A DNA stretch of 64,000 nt from Auriscalpium vulgare (lineage: Eukaryota > Basidiomycota > Agaricomycetes > Russulales > Auriscalpiaceae): NCBI GenBank assembly GCA_019915015.1, contig JAHBBC010000013.1, positions 310,001 to 374,000 of the forward strand, written 5' to 3'. Within the stretch, counting starts at the first letter, position 1; every line of letters begins with the position of its first letter. Shown piece by piece: positions 10,430 to 21,823 of the stretch. A model generated the notes under the pieces. That model saw only the letters and a list, made by a program, of their open reading frames with translations. It did no database searches and was not told where the DNA came from. The position numbers and the translations under genes are program-made.

Positions 10430-12750
10430 AGATGGGGGAAGAAGATGGGAGCGACATGGAGATTGAGCTTAACCCTGGTGACCTTGTCAAATGGGTGCAG
10501 CCGAAGAAGGATGCGCGCCGGGAGGACGGCCGCCGGATCCTCTGATGGACGCTCTCACCGAGGCTTGCTATCGCCGCGACAATCCAACTACGCTGCTCTG
10601 GCGCTGTGTCGGAGGTCCTGATAACCCTGCCATCATACTTTCCGACATCGAGCGTTGATCCGAGTCGTTCGTCATGCAAAGGACTGCCCCAAGCTGTCCT
10701 CAGAGCTGCGGGAGAAAGTGCACATACATTCAGCTGGAAAGGCACTGTCTGCGCAGGTCCAGGAGCTCACCAATTCGAAAGGATCCATGATGGTTGCGAA
10801 GGAACTAGGAGCTCAAGATGGAATTGGACAAGATGGGGAGAAGCAAGATGCAGGCGCCGCGACACATGCGTTCTTTCGGCAAGCAAAGGCGCTTGGGAAG
10901 CTCGAGCGTCACAGAAAGCTCGACCTTGCCATTCTTAACCTCATATGCGTCGCGGGTTTGCCACATATATCGTCTCGCGCCCGGAGTGGAAGGAGATGCT
11001 TGAGATTGCCTTACCATCATATGCACCTTCCCAGAGACAAGCTCGAATATGAAGGCATCGTAAACGAAGCATCGTGGGTCCGCCGGGAGCAACTCAAGTA
11101 TCTGCAAGGTCAGGAAGACCTCACTCTCTCCTATGACGGCGGAACTTCGACGGTCGTGAGTCCTACTGGACTGTACACGTCTCGACCTCAGACCGTGAAG
11201 TATACTTGATGGACACACGGGAGGCAACTTCGAGTCGCACACTGCACCTTGGATTGTTGAGAATGTCGCAAGTCCGGTGCGTGGCATTGGAACTTAACTA
11301 CTTCAGCAATTTCTAACAACTTCGCGCAGATTGTCAATGCCATCGGTCCGTCCAGTTTTCCGGCCTGACATGTGATAGCACGGGTAACACGCGAGCCTCG
11401 CGTTCCATTGCAATTCTGGCCCTCATGCCCACTGCGCTCAATCTTGCGGATGTTTGCCATCACTTGAATCGCACAATCCTTGAGATTATCTCTCATTGAT
11501 GTTTTCAACCGGTGCGCAAACGTCCACACTACCAGCATTAATCAGATCTAATCCGCAACCAGATCATCCGTGTGGTGCGGCAGACAATACATTATTTCAT
11601 ACCTCGCACGCTGGACATCAGCCCTCAAGAAAGCTCGTGAAAAACTAAAGACAGGACGCGGCCTGGAGGCTATCGGAAAGACGAGATTCGCAACAATCCG
11701 CTCTCTGCTCGCTCTGTCCATCGGTCCTCAGCTGCGATCAAGAAGTCATCCGTGAATCGCCTAACGGACTTTATGAGGTACAATTGATGGATCGACTAGA
11801 CGAAATGACTTGCTGACACATTCGCAGGAAATTGCTGAGTATTTTCAGCTGCACCGGATGATCACCAGACATTCAAGTTCGAGTCTGGTCTCTCCCAGTT
11901 CATCGCGGCCACTTTGCCTGCAACAAAGGCATTAGCCTGCCTGGAGGCTCTGGAGGCGACTGCTGCCGACGTCTATATATTCTGGCATGCTGTTATTCGT
12001 GCAACAGAGGACGCCTTTCAAAATCCTAGGCTGTATTTTGACGCTGAGTCGCGAACGCCATCCGCGGCATCCTCAATGCGCGACATCGCCAACTCTTTCT
12101 GGATGGCAACATAGCTAATAATGCATACCTTGCTGCAGCATATCTGAACCCTGGTTAGAGCCATTCTTTTGCTTGCATCTCGTCGCTGTCTTATGTGTGC
12201 ATCAATCAGATCTTATCACGTCGGACCTGTGGCTACGGAAGGCGAGAAGGTGACACTCATTGGTGTTCGGCATCCATCAATTTTCGAGTCCGTTGTCCGC
12301 TTCTTAGCCAACATCGGAGAGAAAGAGATCGTTCATGGCCATAAGAAGGCATTCTTGAAGTGGGCAAAAAAAGGAAATCATTTACAGCCCAACTTCACAG
12401 GGAAACTCTAGCCTATGCTCGACACCAGTTCCCATTCGATCATCCGCTCGACGATACGGTTCGCAGGCGGTCCTTAAGTGGTGGAAGGGCCGTGTTGGCT
12501 CTGATAATGTGCACATCCTTCCGGTACGTGTTCGTGTCCGTATGATTCACCGAGCGCTGCCGACTGATGCTGTCATGAATAGCATCTCGCTATCAAACTG
12601 TATTCCGTCCGAGTCAACTCCATGCCCGAGAACGGACTGGCTCTACATTCACATGGCTTACTCCAAAGCATAGGAATCGGCTATCCGTGCATAACATGTC
12701 TGCTGCAATGACTCAAGAGTCGACAGTACCACATGTCTAAGAGCAAGGTA
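10430..12750 (+). pseudogene. hAT transposase, multiply frameshifted
   Basis: Recognised in pieces across three frames: a BED-like start (TTLLWRCVGGPDNPAI, then RVVRHAKDCPKLSSELREKV around 10570-10720); KLDLAILNLICVAGLPHISSR and EWKEMLEIALPSYAPP (10920-11035); the RNase H-like core LTLSYDGGTST, then YWTVHVSTSDREVYLMDTREAT in another frame (11120-11230), then ESHTAPWIVENVA in yet another; an ANAIRGILNARHRQLF zone near 12045-12115; and a dimerisation-like region WWKGRVGSDNVHILPV, ALPTDAVMNSISLS near 12480-12590. The frame changes inside conserved blocks at about 10980, 11033, 11150 and 11225, and there are stops in the second half, so no intact transposase is encoded. Introns could explain some breaks but not those inside the core block. 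Confidence 0.7.
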
Positions 12751-13510
12751 AGCAACCTCCGTTCTTTATTGAAGTACACAGTGTTCCAACCATTCGAGCA
12801 GGTGCGCGCGCACACTAATCAATTCCCTCGCAAGTTCTACAACATCGAAAAGAAGGTATTCCCCTCTTCAGAAAACGCACCCGCACCGATGTCGGACGAA
12901 GAAGACGACAATGACGACAATGACGTTCAAGGTGAAGACCTGGCAGAACCGTACGAACCTGCAATGCTTTCATCAAGATGCCTCACATCAACCTGAGGTC
13001 TGCAATTTTATCGATGTCCTCGCGGAGGAAGCTCAGCTTCCTGCACGTCGAACCCTGCTGTCGGAGTCAGTGCAGGTCAGGCTAGGGACGAGAGCATACC
13101 AGATTCTGATGAAGAGGACAATGATTTCGCACAGATGCCTTGTTTCAATAAGCCTCCCGAGGTTTCAGTATGTATTGTACGCGTTGTTACAATGTACGCT
13201 CGAGTGCTGCGGCAGCCTTGCAAAAGCCGCGTCTGCTGACAAATCATGACACTTGTGTAGCAGGCAGCAGCGAATTCGTACAGGTCGGGGCACCTACGGC
13301 TAAGCTCTGGCAATTTGGCTATGGATACATACACTGCTAAATCTTCATCTGATGCATTGAAACCATTCCAAATCCTCGTGTGTACGCGAAAATCGAGCTG
13401 CTACTGCGTGGGAACTAAACATCACGTGACTATTTCCCTGGTACGGTACCGGTTTGATACCTCCCCGGCTAGGAGCGCCACCGGTACCTTACCGGGGGGA
13501 TACTGGCCAG

Positions 13511-13530
13511 AGGTTTTTCCCGCAACACTA
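13511..13530 (-). repeat. hAT right terminal inverted repeat
   Basis: Inverted copy of 8237-8256 with one mismatch (TAGTG for TAGCG). Confidence 0.9.
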
Positions 13531-13538
13531 ATGTGTAT
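13531..13538. repeat. target-site duplication, right copy (ATGTGTAT)
   Basis: Identical to 8229-8236. Confidence 0.9.
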
Positions 13539-14243
13539 CCTCGGACGACGTGTCACGAACCCAGTCATGCACTGATAGGACGCCGTCACTCTGAGGGCAG
13601 CGCGTTCCTTCTCCTTTCTTCATTTGGCCACATCGATGATCCACAGCGTTACAATCCGCCCCTGTCCTCTGATTCCTCCCACCGAGTCTGGGGATCTTGC
13701 TATCTGCCTCTCAGCAGCCCCCACGTTCCTGCGCCCGACGTCATCGTTCTTGACTGTACGTGAAGACTGAATAGACGGAAGGATGCGCGCGGAAATAGCG
13801 TTTGTCAGGGCCAGGGCCAGGCACGCGTGGGTGCTTGTGGGGCGTCCGCGGCAGAGGCACGGCGTATGTTTCCCACTATTTAGGGTGACCGCAATGCTGA
13901 CGTCTGCTTTATTTGCCGCAGAACAGCCTAGATGTGCACTGAGCCTGGTTTGCCGTTCCGCAGAGTTGAGGTTGGCTCCCGGCGCTTTACCGATCATGTC
14001 TGTCAAATGAGCAAGCAACGTTAGGGGCCGACCTTGTGCGGAAGACAGTCGTTTCGTGTGACTGTGCTGCTGGGAACGCGAGGATAGTCCTTTTGAGTGG
14101 CAGCTGGGCGGTAGTAGATCTGCAGAATGCCTTTGTAGGCTGCTTTCCGTTGCTCATTCGCCCTAGCTACTCTATAAGGAAGACATGATACTGCAACTAC
14201 TATAAAGTAAGCCTTATTACTATACTTGTCGCAAGTACTGTAA
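13539..14243. other. intergenic region between transposon and tRNA
   Basis: Open frames on both strands (for example minus 13620-14018) lack motifs and splice structure. No gene supported. Confidence 0.4.
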
Positions 14244-14333
14244 GCATTAATGGGGTAGTGGTAACCTGGGTCGTTGCCAAGTGCGAAGTCATACAACTTC
14301 GACCCGCCGGGGGTTCGATTCCCTCTTAATGCA
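14244..14333 (+). tRNA. tRNA-Gly(GCC) with a 19-nt intron
   Basis: Folds by eye into a full cloverleaf. Acceptor GCATTAA pairs with TTAATGC, followed by discriminator A. D stem is GGGT/ACCT. Anticodon stem is GGTCG/CGACC with loop TTGCCA...T, anticodon GCC at 34-36. T arm is GGGGG-TTCGATT-CCCTC (one G-T pair). The 19 extra nucleotides sit directly after position 37, the canonical site of nuclear tRNA introns. The acceptor stem beginning GCA and the anticodon agree with eukaryotic tRNA-Gly. Confidence 0.92.
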
Positions 14334-14777
14334 TATGTACTTTAGCATGACTTTTTGCGGCATCATCATTTTAGATGCGAAATTCTATACGGGAAATGTT
14401 GCCAGATCACAGGCAGCTCTAGAATGATGCATCTGCATATGTTGGATTGTTATCTACCAGCTCTCCTTTTCTTGCACAAAATTCGCAGCAGATTTGAAAT
14501 CATGCGGCATCGAAGGACAAGTTAAAGTTAAAGGATTGCGACCGTTATTGCCGCCGTGCCCCAAGTTGAATTAACATGATTTGTCGGGTGCTGACGCCTA
14601 CAGCTGACGGACAACGCCACACGAATCGACAGGTTCCGAGTTTGATTTGAATAGTCTCGTCAGATGGCAGTGGGGGCCAGATCAAGTATTACTCGGCCGC
14701 GTACTGCTCATATAGGTTAGAGGCGGCGGGGCGCACGCACGAGCATCTGCTGCCCGCCCGCCCTTCCGTCAACTGGC
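14334..14777. other. region downstream of tRNA, no gene supported
   Basis: An AT-richer stretch follows the tRNA, then GC-rich sequence. The TM-encoding exons expected upstream of the paralogous gene at 14.8 kb are not found here. Confidence 0.4.
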
Positions 14778-14823
14778 ATGTCTCGCCCAGCGCCCGCAGA
14801 GCCCAGATACTCCTCCCTCTCCA

Positions 14824-15967
14824 GTGTGCCCCGAACCGTCGCGCCGCGCCGTCCTACGGGTCGGTTCTGGGCCCCGCGGCGGCGCTCGCGAAACCACCTT
14901 CTTCAACCGGTGGACGGACGGACACGAGGTGTTCAACTGCAAAGCGGCACCGCTGAGCGCGGCGCCGGACGGGATGACGAACGGTGCGTCGATGGTGTTC
15001 TGGAATAATATTAACAGTGTCCTGGGCCCGGATGGCGGGACCGACGCGACGCATCAGACGCCGGACCTCCCGTTCTATCTCGCGTGGAAATCGAACGCCT
15101 TCGACGACGCGCCAGGGACAAACGGCTCCGCGCCCTGTACACCCGTGCAGGCACGGTATGATTTCGAGGTGCGTGAGCATGCGCACAACCACTGAGACCT
15201 TGCTGACTGATGGATACGCATGCCAGGTCCGGACGAATTCGGGAGTTCAGACGGTGACCTACAACACCACCAGACCGGCCCCTAATGGGCGTGTTCGGCG
15301 ACGCGACATATCCTGCTTCAACACGACTTACCTCGGCGGGTGTCAAGTTGCCGCGATCGCGCACGTCGCGCGCAACCAGCTGCTCGGCAGCGTGTACCAG
15401 AACTCGGGGCTCGCGGCGGCCCAGTTTGACGAGGGCTCGCCCGTCGTTTCCGCGGTCTTCCTCAACGAAACGGTTGCCGCCGAGTCGGACGGGAACGTGC
15501 TCAGGTGGGGCGACGTGCTGGGAGGTATAGATTCGCTTGCGGCGAATATCACGGCCGCGTTTTTAAACCTGCCGCTGGGGACGAGGGACGCGACGTGCAC
15601 GTATGACTCCACACGCATCGTATACCATCATTCGCCGCGCACGCTGTGGCTGCCATACGGCGTGAGTCGGTTTCGCGCTCTTCGTCGGCCATGCGTTGAT
15701 TGAGGCTGTCGGTTGGCGCAGATTGCCATTGGAGTCGGGCTGCTGTGTCTTGTGCTCGGCCTCTGCATCTTCGTCACGGCAAATCCAACGGCCCGAAGCA
15801 CATCATTCTCGCAGACGGTGACCACGACGCGCAATCCGAACCTGGCGTTAATTTTTTATGACACGATTGAGCCAGCATTCGCGAAGGAGATGATGGCGTC
15901 GACGTACCTGCGGTTCGGGAGGCTCGGGACAAGAGGCATGGGCTACGGATTGAAGGACAATTTCTAG
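14824..15967 (+). CDS. 5'-truncated paralog of the gene at 280-2172
   Basis: Three exons align with the last parts of the first gene. The first runs through FFNRWTDGHEVFNC and PLPFYL-like sequence to QARYDFEV. The second has SGVQTVTYN, HVARNQLLGSV, WGDVLGGIDSLAANITA and RTLWLPYG. The third starts at IAIGVGLLCLVLG and ends MGYGLKDNF, against MGYGIKGDF in the first gene. Intron positions after YDFEV and LPYG are conserved. The N-terminal membrane helices and about 200 residues of ectodomain are absent. Upstream sequence to the tRNA does not encode them, and similarity before residue 25 or so is doubtful and may change frame (a different plus frame from 14778 carries part of it). The copy is probably a partial duplication or decaying gene, although its remaining exons contain no stop. 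The first Met of the open frame is only a placeholder for the start. Confidence 0.55.
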
Positions 15968-17742
15968 CCTGGACAATCAGGTTGTTCATCACTCAGAGCT
16001 GCGTACGGGGTACGAGGAGCGCGTGTGGTCGGCGACGCGGTCATTGTTCCCAGAGGTCACAACAGTCGTCTCCTGTGCCTTGCGTCGTTCGAGCTGCCCA
16101 TCAAGGACTCTTCGGTCCTGCGTGCCGGCATGAGCAGGGATGAGCCCCACATGAAGCTCTCCAGGGCTCGAGTCTGAGCATCATTCAGGTCTGGTTGAAT
16201 ATCTGTAGAGTCACCATTCGACCACAGGACGCACTGAACCAGATAGCCAGCAGATGGCCGACAGTGAGGGTACTCCGACGGTCCGAAGAGATGCAGGGTG
16301 CCTTCGGATGGATGTTCAGAAGACTATACTCGGTAGTTTTAGACACGGCGATGATGAAGAGGCAGTGACACAGTGTCGATAAATTGAAAGTCAGACTCCG
16401 CCGAGACTCGACAACGGCCCTCACTCAGCCGCAGTGGCTACTCTCTAGTAACCGCTGTGACATTCTTTAGTCTCCGAGGGCTGACCTTACACACAGACGA
16501 TACTAGTCGCTCTAACACATTCCTTCTGCTACAGTTGGTCCTGCACAGCGCGACTTCTCAGACTCACACTGGCAGTAGGACTAGGCACTGCAGACCCTGG
16601 GATCTCCGACTTGCCCATAGTTGGCCTTTCAGAAATTGCAGCCATCAATGCGAAGCTCACCTGGTGCTCCGCGAAGGAGATCTTTTTTTTCCTGGACGCG
16701 AATGAGATAGAGAGCGAGGATGAAGAGTGGATGTAATCGCTCAGCACTAAACTCCGAGACACCGGTAAATGAATTGCCTTCGTCGTCGACTGGCCGCCCT
16801 CAAGCCTCGACGCCCGAGATGGCCATCACAGGTTCGCAACAGCAGGAGGGGAACTAGATCAGCATGTGGTTCTCTCAGTGAGTGCGTCGCGTCTTTCTGG
16901 TTCGCGATCCTCCCTGACACGTGAAGAGCAGGCAAGTCAGCAAGCAGTCGTTTGCCGTCGCTAGTCCGAGTCAAGACTCGACGATCGACAACTCGGTCCA
17001 GGATTCACAACTCGCTTAGTGCCTTGGTGGAGCATTCAAGCCAAACTTCTATGAAGGCTCGGAGATAATATGTGAGTAATTTTCTCCACCCGCTATGCCG
17101 CCCATACAGTGTTCTTTGACCGGGAGAATTGTCGGTGTCCGCGTCGCAAGCCGTGTCAAAAGTGCCGACTGACAAAATCATACTTGTCTACTGCGTTCGC
17201 CATGTCCTCGTCGTCCGCGAGTTCTAGTTCTTCGTCTCGGAGGATCGTCCTGATCGCTGACAACTGGCCCGCCTCTATCGTCGAGCTCTCTTCTGTGCTG
17301 CAACCTTCACCGAGTTTATTTATCTGGCCTCGGTGAGGTTGGGACGTCTTCGTCGTCTCAAGAGCCTGAACTTCTCTGAAAAAAAAGCTGCGATCTTTTC
17401 TAACACAGTCTGCCGTGGGCCGACACTGGCAGGCACACACTGCTTGCGCTGCACAACCGCTTCAGCGGCCCGGCAGCGCATAGTCGTCCGCCGCACCCAT
17501 TCATTTTTCTGTCCGCAAGCAACCTTGTCGTCGAAGATCATGGTGTCTGCTGTCCCGAGGTACGCTGACCCTTGAGAGGAGCGCTTTTGAGCCTTCCTCA
17601 TTCTAATCTACAGACTACAACAAATACGCATATCCTGCCTCTCCTTAAAAGCCCTCTCTCCTCGTCTCTCGTTCCCTCAGCTTCTCCTCCACCAGGCAGA
17701 AGATCGCTTTCCTTCATCTACTCTCTAATTGTTTGTATCGAT
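15968..17742. other. 1.8-kb region without a supported gene
   Basis: Short unrelated frames on both strands; scattered GAGTCGA/GACTCGA motifs around 16380-17010; an eight-base T run near 16682. The last roughly 150 bases are pyrimidine-rich and probably form the promoter and 5' UTR of the carboxylesterase, with a CCTTAAAAG TATA-like motif near 17643. Confidence 0.4.
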
Positions 17743-19638
17743 ATGGTCTTTCTCCTTCGTCTTTCTCCTGTCTTGCTCGTCTCGCTGGCTGCCAGTGCTT
17801 CCCCCCTGCTACCATTCGTTTCGCCCGCCCTCCATCCCCGCCAATCCATTTATACGAAGACTGTCACTACGCCCATCGGAACTGCCCACGGCACTCTGAC
17901 CTTGGGCGGCGCCGCCAGCTTCGCTGTCAAATATGCGAATGTTACCAGATGGCAAGAGTCGTCCGTTGCCAGCACCTGGCAACTCCCGTACGTACATGAT
18001 CTTGCCCTCGCATCTGCCTACAGCTGATCTTAACTTCAGAAACGGCGCTTCGGACCCCGCTGTGCTTCCGTTGCCTTGCGCGCAGATAGGTCTGGATGAT
18101 GACTCCGAGTTCTCCGAGGATTGTCTGTCTATGCTGCTTTATGTGCCTCTCACTATCAACCCGGTAGCGAACATGCCCACCTTACTGTGGTATGTTTTCA
18201 GCATCATGTCCAGAGGCCTTGTCTCACACCGATTTACAGGATTCACGGAGGCTCTTTTGTAGTCGGCTCCGCAACGGACGCAGGACTGGATGGCTCGGCG
18301 CTCGCGAAGGCAACGAACTCGATCGTCGCCGTCATACAGTATCGCCTGGGTTCTGTAAGCATCGTATTGAATTCCTCGGCAACATCTGCTGACTGCCTGT
18401 CTTTACTGAAGCTTGGGTTCAATGCTCCCAATGGCCCAACTAATCTCGCTCTGAAGGACATCATCAATGGCCTGAAGTTCCTGCAGCTTACCGTGCCCAG
18501 CTTTGGAGGGTCCGCGAGCAAGATTACAGTCGCCGGCCAGAGCAGTGGAGCCAACATGATCCGTGCCCTACTTGCCGTGCCGTCTGCCTCTTCTCTCTTC
18601 CAGTCAGCTATCTTGCAGTCAGACCCCATGGTCAGTTTGACAGTCGCCATCTGTTTACCGTGATGTGGCTGACACGGCATAGGATTACGGTTTCTTGTCA
18701 ACGAGCGTGCAAGGCGAGCTTCAGGACTACTTCAACTCCCAGATCAACTGTACCGTGTCGGACTCAGCGTGCCTGCGCGCTCTGCCAGTCGATGATATCC
18801 TCAGCGCATCTGAGGCATTGCTATCCAACGGCGCCAACATCGACGCCGCAGCCACTGCGGCCGAGCCCATACGCCCCGTTCACGATGGGATTCTCATCAC
18901 ATCAACCCTCGACTCCAGCACGCCATTCCCCTATGTATCGAAGCCCGTTCTCGTCACCACAGTCCAGAACGAGGCCGGCCCTACGATCTACTCGATCTTC
19001 CCGGACCCGATCACCGCCTCATACTTCGACGGTTTCGTCTCCTATTCTTTTGACGAGCCGATGGCCAGCACTCTTCTCGCGTCCGACAACTACGCCGTGC
19101 CTGTCCTCGCTGATGGAGACACTGCAGATGCGCGCGTGCAACTCGAGGCCATGGGCACAGACCAGGTGTGGCGGTGTGCCTCTTGGACTTTCGCGCGGTC
19201 ATGGGCTAGCCGTGGTGCAAATGCTTTTGTCGGCCTCTATACCGTCGGCTCCACGTACCCCGACAACACCGCCGTCCCTTTCTGCACGCAAGGCGGTACA
19301 GTGTGCCACGAAGATGACATAGAGATCGTCGTAAGCCCCGGCCAACTACCACTGCTGTCTGTTCGTGCTAATCGAGCGTTCAGTTTGGAACCGCCAGCAA
19401 CCCCACCTCGGCGCAGACTGCGCTGATCAAGGAAATGCAAGCGCGCTATAACGCATTCCTCCACACAGGCAACCCCAACCCATCTGGTTCCAATTACACG
19501 GTCTGGAACTCTGCAACGTCTAGCAATGCAAACGCCATCCATCTTGGAAGTTCGGGAATGGCCGCCGTTGGCGCGTGTGACCCCAGTTTCTGGGGCAGCA
19601 GCGACGTCCCCTTCGACTACCAACTCTATGATATTTGA
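17743..19638 (+). CDS. secreted type-B carboxylesterase/lipase
   Basis: Alpha/beta-hydrolase that cleaves carboxylic esters, probably outside the cell. The ATG at 17743 opens a signal peptide (MVFLLRLSPVLLVSLAASAS); an upstream in-frame Met is 5' UTR. Family landmarks in order: EDCLSMLLYVP (type-B signature 2), IHGGSFVVGS (oxyanion-hole HGG), the nucleophile elbow AGQSSGAN (GxSxG), the acid in VQNEAGP, and the His in CHEDDIEIVFG. Introns with clean borders fall after TWQLP (GTACGT), inside TLLW (GTATGT), after QYRLGS (GTAAGC), after SDPM (GTCAGT) and after DDIEIV (GTAAGC). Spliced length is about 540 residues, normal for the family, ending DYQLYDI at 19638. The frame is intact. Substrate cannot be told; fungal members include lipases, feruloyl-like esterases and cholinesterase-like enzymes. 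Confidence 0.88.
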
Positions 19639-20094
19639 ACGGCCTTTGAACGGCCTTCATATCGTCTTCCAAACCACCCTCAATAATTATTTAATTACTT
19701 CTCTTTCGGCTTTATTTTGGTATGCGTCAGTTACTGTCCTTCTTTTTCGTAATACTTTCAAGCTTGATACGAGACTCTTCAGCGACTCTTCAGCGACTCT
19801 GAGTCAGCAACGTTTGGTTTAATTTTATCATCCTACATTTTGTCATCAGCGGCCCTCAGTCCCTAGATGGTATACGGGGCGCCGTCGAGCAGATTCTTAT
19901 TGGCTAATTAAGCAACGTGTGAGGACAGAAAGCCACAGTGAATTGAGGACGTACGTTGGTGAGAAGAATCGACATATTGCACGAAGTCAAGTTGCGAACG
20001 TTTCCGGGCGCTAGCTAGCGGCCCGGCCTGGCGGCGCTTCCTGTCAACTTTCAACTTTCAAAGTCTCTCCTCCCTTTCGCCCTATCCTATACCA
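19639..20094. other. intergenic region with two short direct repeats
   Basis: Holds GAACGGCCTT repeated twice (19637-19657) and CTCTTCAGCGA repeated twice near 19778-19799. No gene seen. The end carries the 5' UTR of the ketoacyl reductase gene. Confidence 0.5.
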
Positions 20095-21401
20095 ATGGCC
20101 GACTCTACTCTCCAGGTCGTCAACGCTCACCGTACGTGGCGTATACAGGGCCGTTGCCCAGCTCACCACTTTGCAGTGTCCGCGCACCCATGGCTCGCGC
20201 TTGGCCTGCAGAGCCTCGGCGCCCTCTCGCTCGCCTCCGCGCTGCTCTCCTGGACGTCCTTCCTCTTCCGCACCTTCCTCCGCCCCGGCACCCGCGTGCG
20301 TTGCCCCGTTTATTCTTACTGCTTCCCACTCACATGCACGCACCGCAGCGCAGCTCGCAAAATTCGGCGCGAAGAAAGGCGCATGGGCAGGTGCGTGTCG
20401 CCCGCTTTGCTTGCTCGCTTCGGCAGCTACTGACTGGGACCCGTTTTCACGCTGCAGTGGTCACCGGCGCGTCAGACGGCATTGGCCGCGAGTTTGCGCT
20501 GCAGCTCGCGCAGGCGGGCTTCAACGTGCTCCTCGCCGCGCGCAGCACCGAGAAACTCGACGCGGTCGCGCAGGAAATCAGTGAGCGTGGTTCCCGCTCG
20601 CATTGACGTACGCTCACATCCGCACAGAGGATAAAGCGAATTCAGCCGATACGAAGACCTTCGCGATTGACTTCGCCCACGCCAGCGATGCGGCGTACGA
20701 TGCGCTCAAGTCCGCGATCGCAGACCTCGACATTGGCGTCCTCGGTGCGTGGCCTGTCCCCGACCATATCTTTTGCCACATACGCCACCCTAGTGAACAA
20801 TGTCGGCAAATCGCACGAGATGCCCGCCGACCTAGTCGACACGCCCGCGGACGAGCTGCGCGACATCATCGCGATCAACGTCGCCGCGACCACGCGCGTC
20901 ACGGCCCTCGTCGCGCCTGGCATGGCCGCGCGGTACGCCCCCCACCCTTCCCCTCCACCCCGCCGTCGCTAACCTTGCCCCCGCGCCAGGCATCGCGGGC
21001 TGATCCTGACCATCGGCTCCTTCGCAGGGTCCGCGCCCGCACCCATGCTCGCGACGTACTCCGCGTCCAAGGCGTACCTGCGCACGTTCTCGCTCGCGCT
21101 CGCGGCGGAGCTCGCGCCCGAGGGCGTCACCGTCGAGCACGCCAACACGTACTTCGTCGTGTCCGCGATGAGCAAGATCCGCCGCGCGTCCGCGCTCGTG
21201 CCCGCGCCCGCCGCGTACGTGCGCGCCGTGCTGCGCGGCCTCGCGCCCGGCGCGCAGACACCGTACTGGTCCCATGCGCTGCTGGACTACGTCATGAACG
21301 CCGCGCCCGCGCGCGTCGTGCAGGCGTACACGCACGGCCTGCACCGCGACATCCGCAAGCGCGCGCTGCGCAAGAAGGAGCGTGAGGCCAAGTGGCAGTA
21401 G
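20095..21401 (+). CDS. very-long-chain 3-ketoacyl-CoA reductase-like SDR
   Basis: Short-chain dehydrogenase of the Ifa38/HSD17B12 type, which reduces 3-ketoacyl-CoA in ER fatty-acid elongation. Start ATG at 20095 ([12 protein letters not shown]). An N-terminal hydrophobic anchor ([23 protein letters not shown]) precedes the Rossmann motif [15 protein letters not shown], the catalytic Ser in GSFAGS and YSASK (Tyr-Lys dyad) follow, then [14 protein letters not shown], typical of this branch. The C-terminus is lysine-rich ([15 protein letters not shown]), compatible with ER retrieval. Introns have GTGCGT/GTACG donors; one falls between GVL and VNNVG and another after APGMAAR. The frame is intact, despite GC content as high as that of the disrupted G-alpha gene. 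It is convergent with the F-box gene. Confidence 0.88.
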
Positions 21402-21823
21402 GCCGGTGTCGGGGGCTGGTGTAAAGTATGTTACAGGCACGTAGCTGCGTAATGTTGGATATTTGGCCGAATGACTGCACTCGAGCAAGAGACTGGCGAT
21501 GCCTTTCATGGTAGCCCCACCGAACACGAGGTCGCAAACGCTTCGTCTTCACACCACTTACTGCCACTGAACCGATCGACCCTGAAGGGTATCGCCTACA
21601 ACACTGCCTAGTGGCACCGAGGCCAGTTATATTCATACAGCACTCGCCGTTGCGCAACGCAACCACATCTGTAAGGAAACCGTCTTTTTGGGGCTGCTAA
21701 CCTAACGTGTGTTATATACAGAAATACGCATAGCTACGATGTGCACGTATATACCGAATCAAATAGACATCAACGTGACTGTAGCGCTCAGACGTAAGTG
21801 AGGACGCATACGATTTGCATGCA
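21402..21823. other. convergent intergenic region; left end of segmental duplication
   Basis: From about 21662 this sequence is repeated at about 23472 (ACATCTGTAA...GTCTTTTTGGGGCTGC and beyond), marking the start of the duplicated F-box unit. No gene. Confidence 0.6.

Larger units (their letters stand above)
8237..13530 (+). mobile_element. hAT-superfamily DNA transposon, 5,294 bp
   Basis: Terminal inverted repeats: the left end reads TAGCGTTGCGGGAAAAACCT, and the right end read inward on the minus strand is the same except TAGTG for TAGCG. Both begin TAGNG, as in hAT elements, and both are flanked by the 8-bp duplication ATGTGTAT. Subterminal zones (8290-8380 and 13425-13500) carry many GGTACCGGT-type palindromic motifs and an ATCACGTGA-like motif in inverted arrangement. 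Inside are a Ulp1-like protease gene (8670-10222) and a frameshifted hAT transposase (about 10430-12750). Well-matched TIRs and an exact TSD suggest a fairly recent insertion, yet the transposase is broken. It may be mobilised in trans by a related intact copy elsewhere. Confidence 0.9.

Noticed and set aside
8237..13530. KDZ or CACTA element, suggested by the Ulp1 gene
   Set aside because: The 8-bp TSD, TAGNG-type termini and the transposase core blocks fit hAT; CACTA makes 3-bp TSDs and has CACT(A/G) ends.
14778..15008. Separate small gene at the start of the truncated paralog
   Set aside because: It overlaps the paralog's homologous exon in another frame; its faint similarity more likely reflects the decayed upstream part of the same copy.
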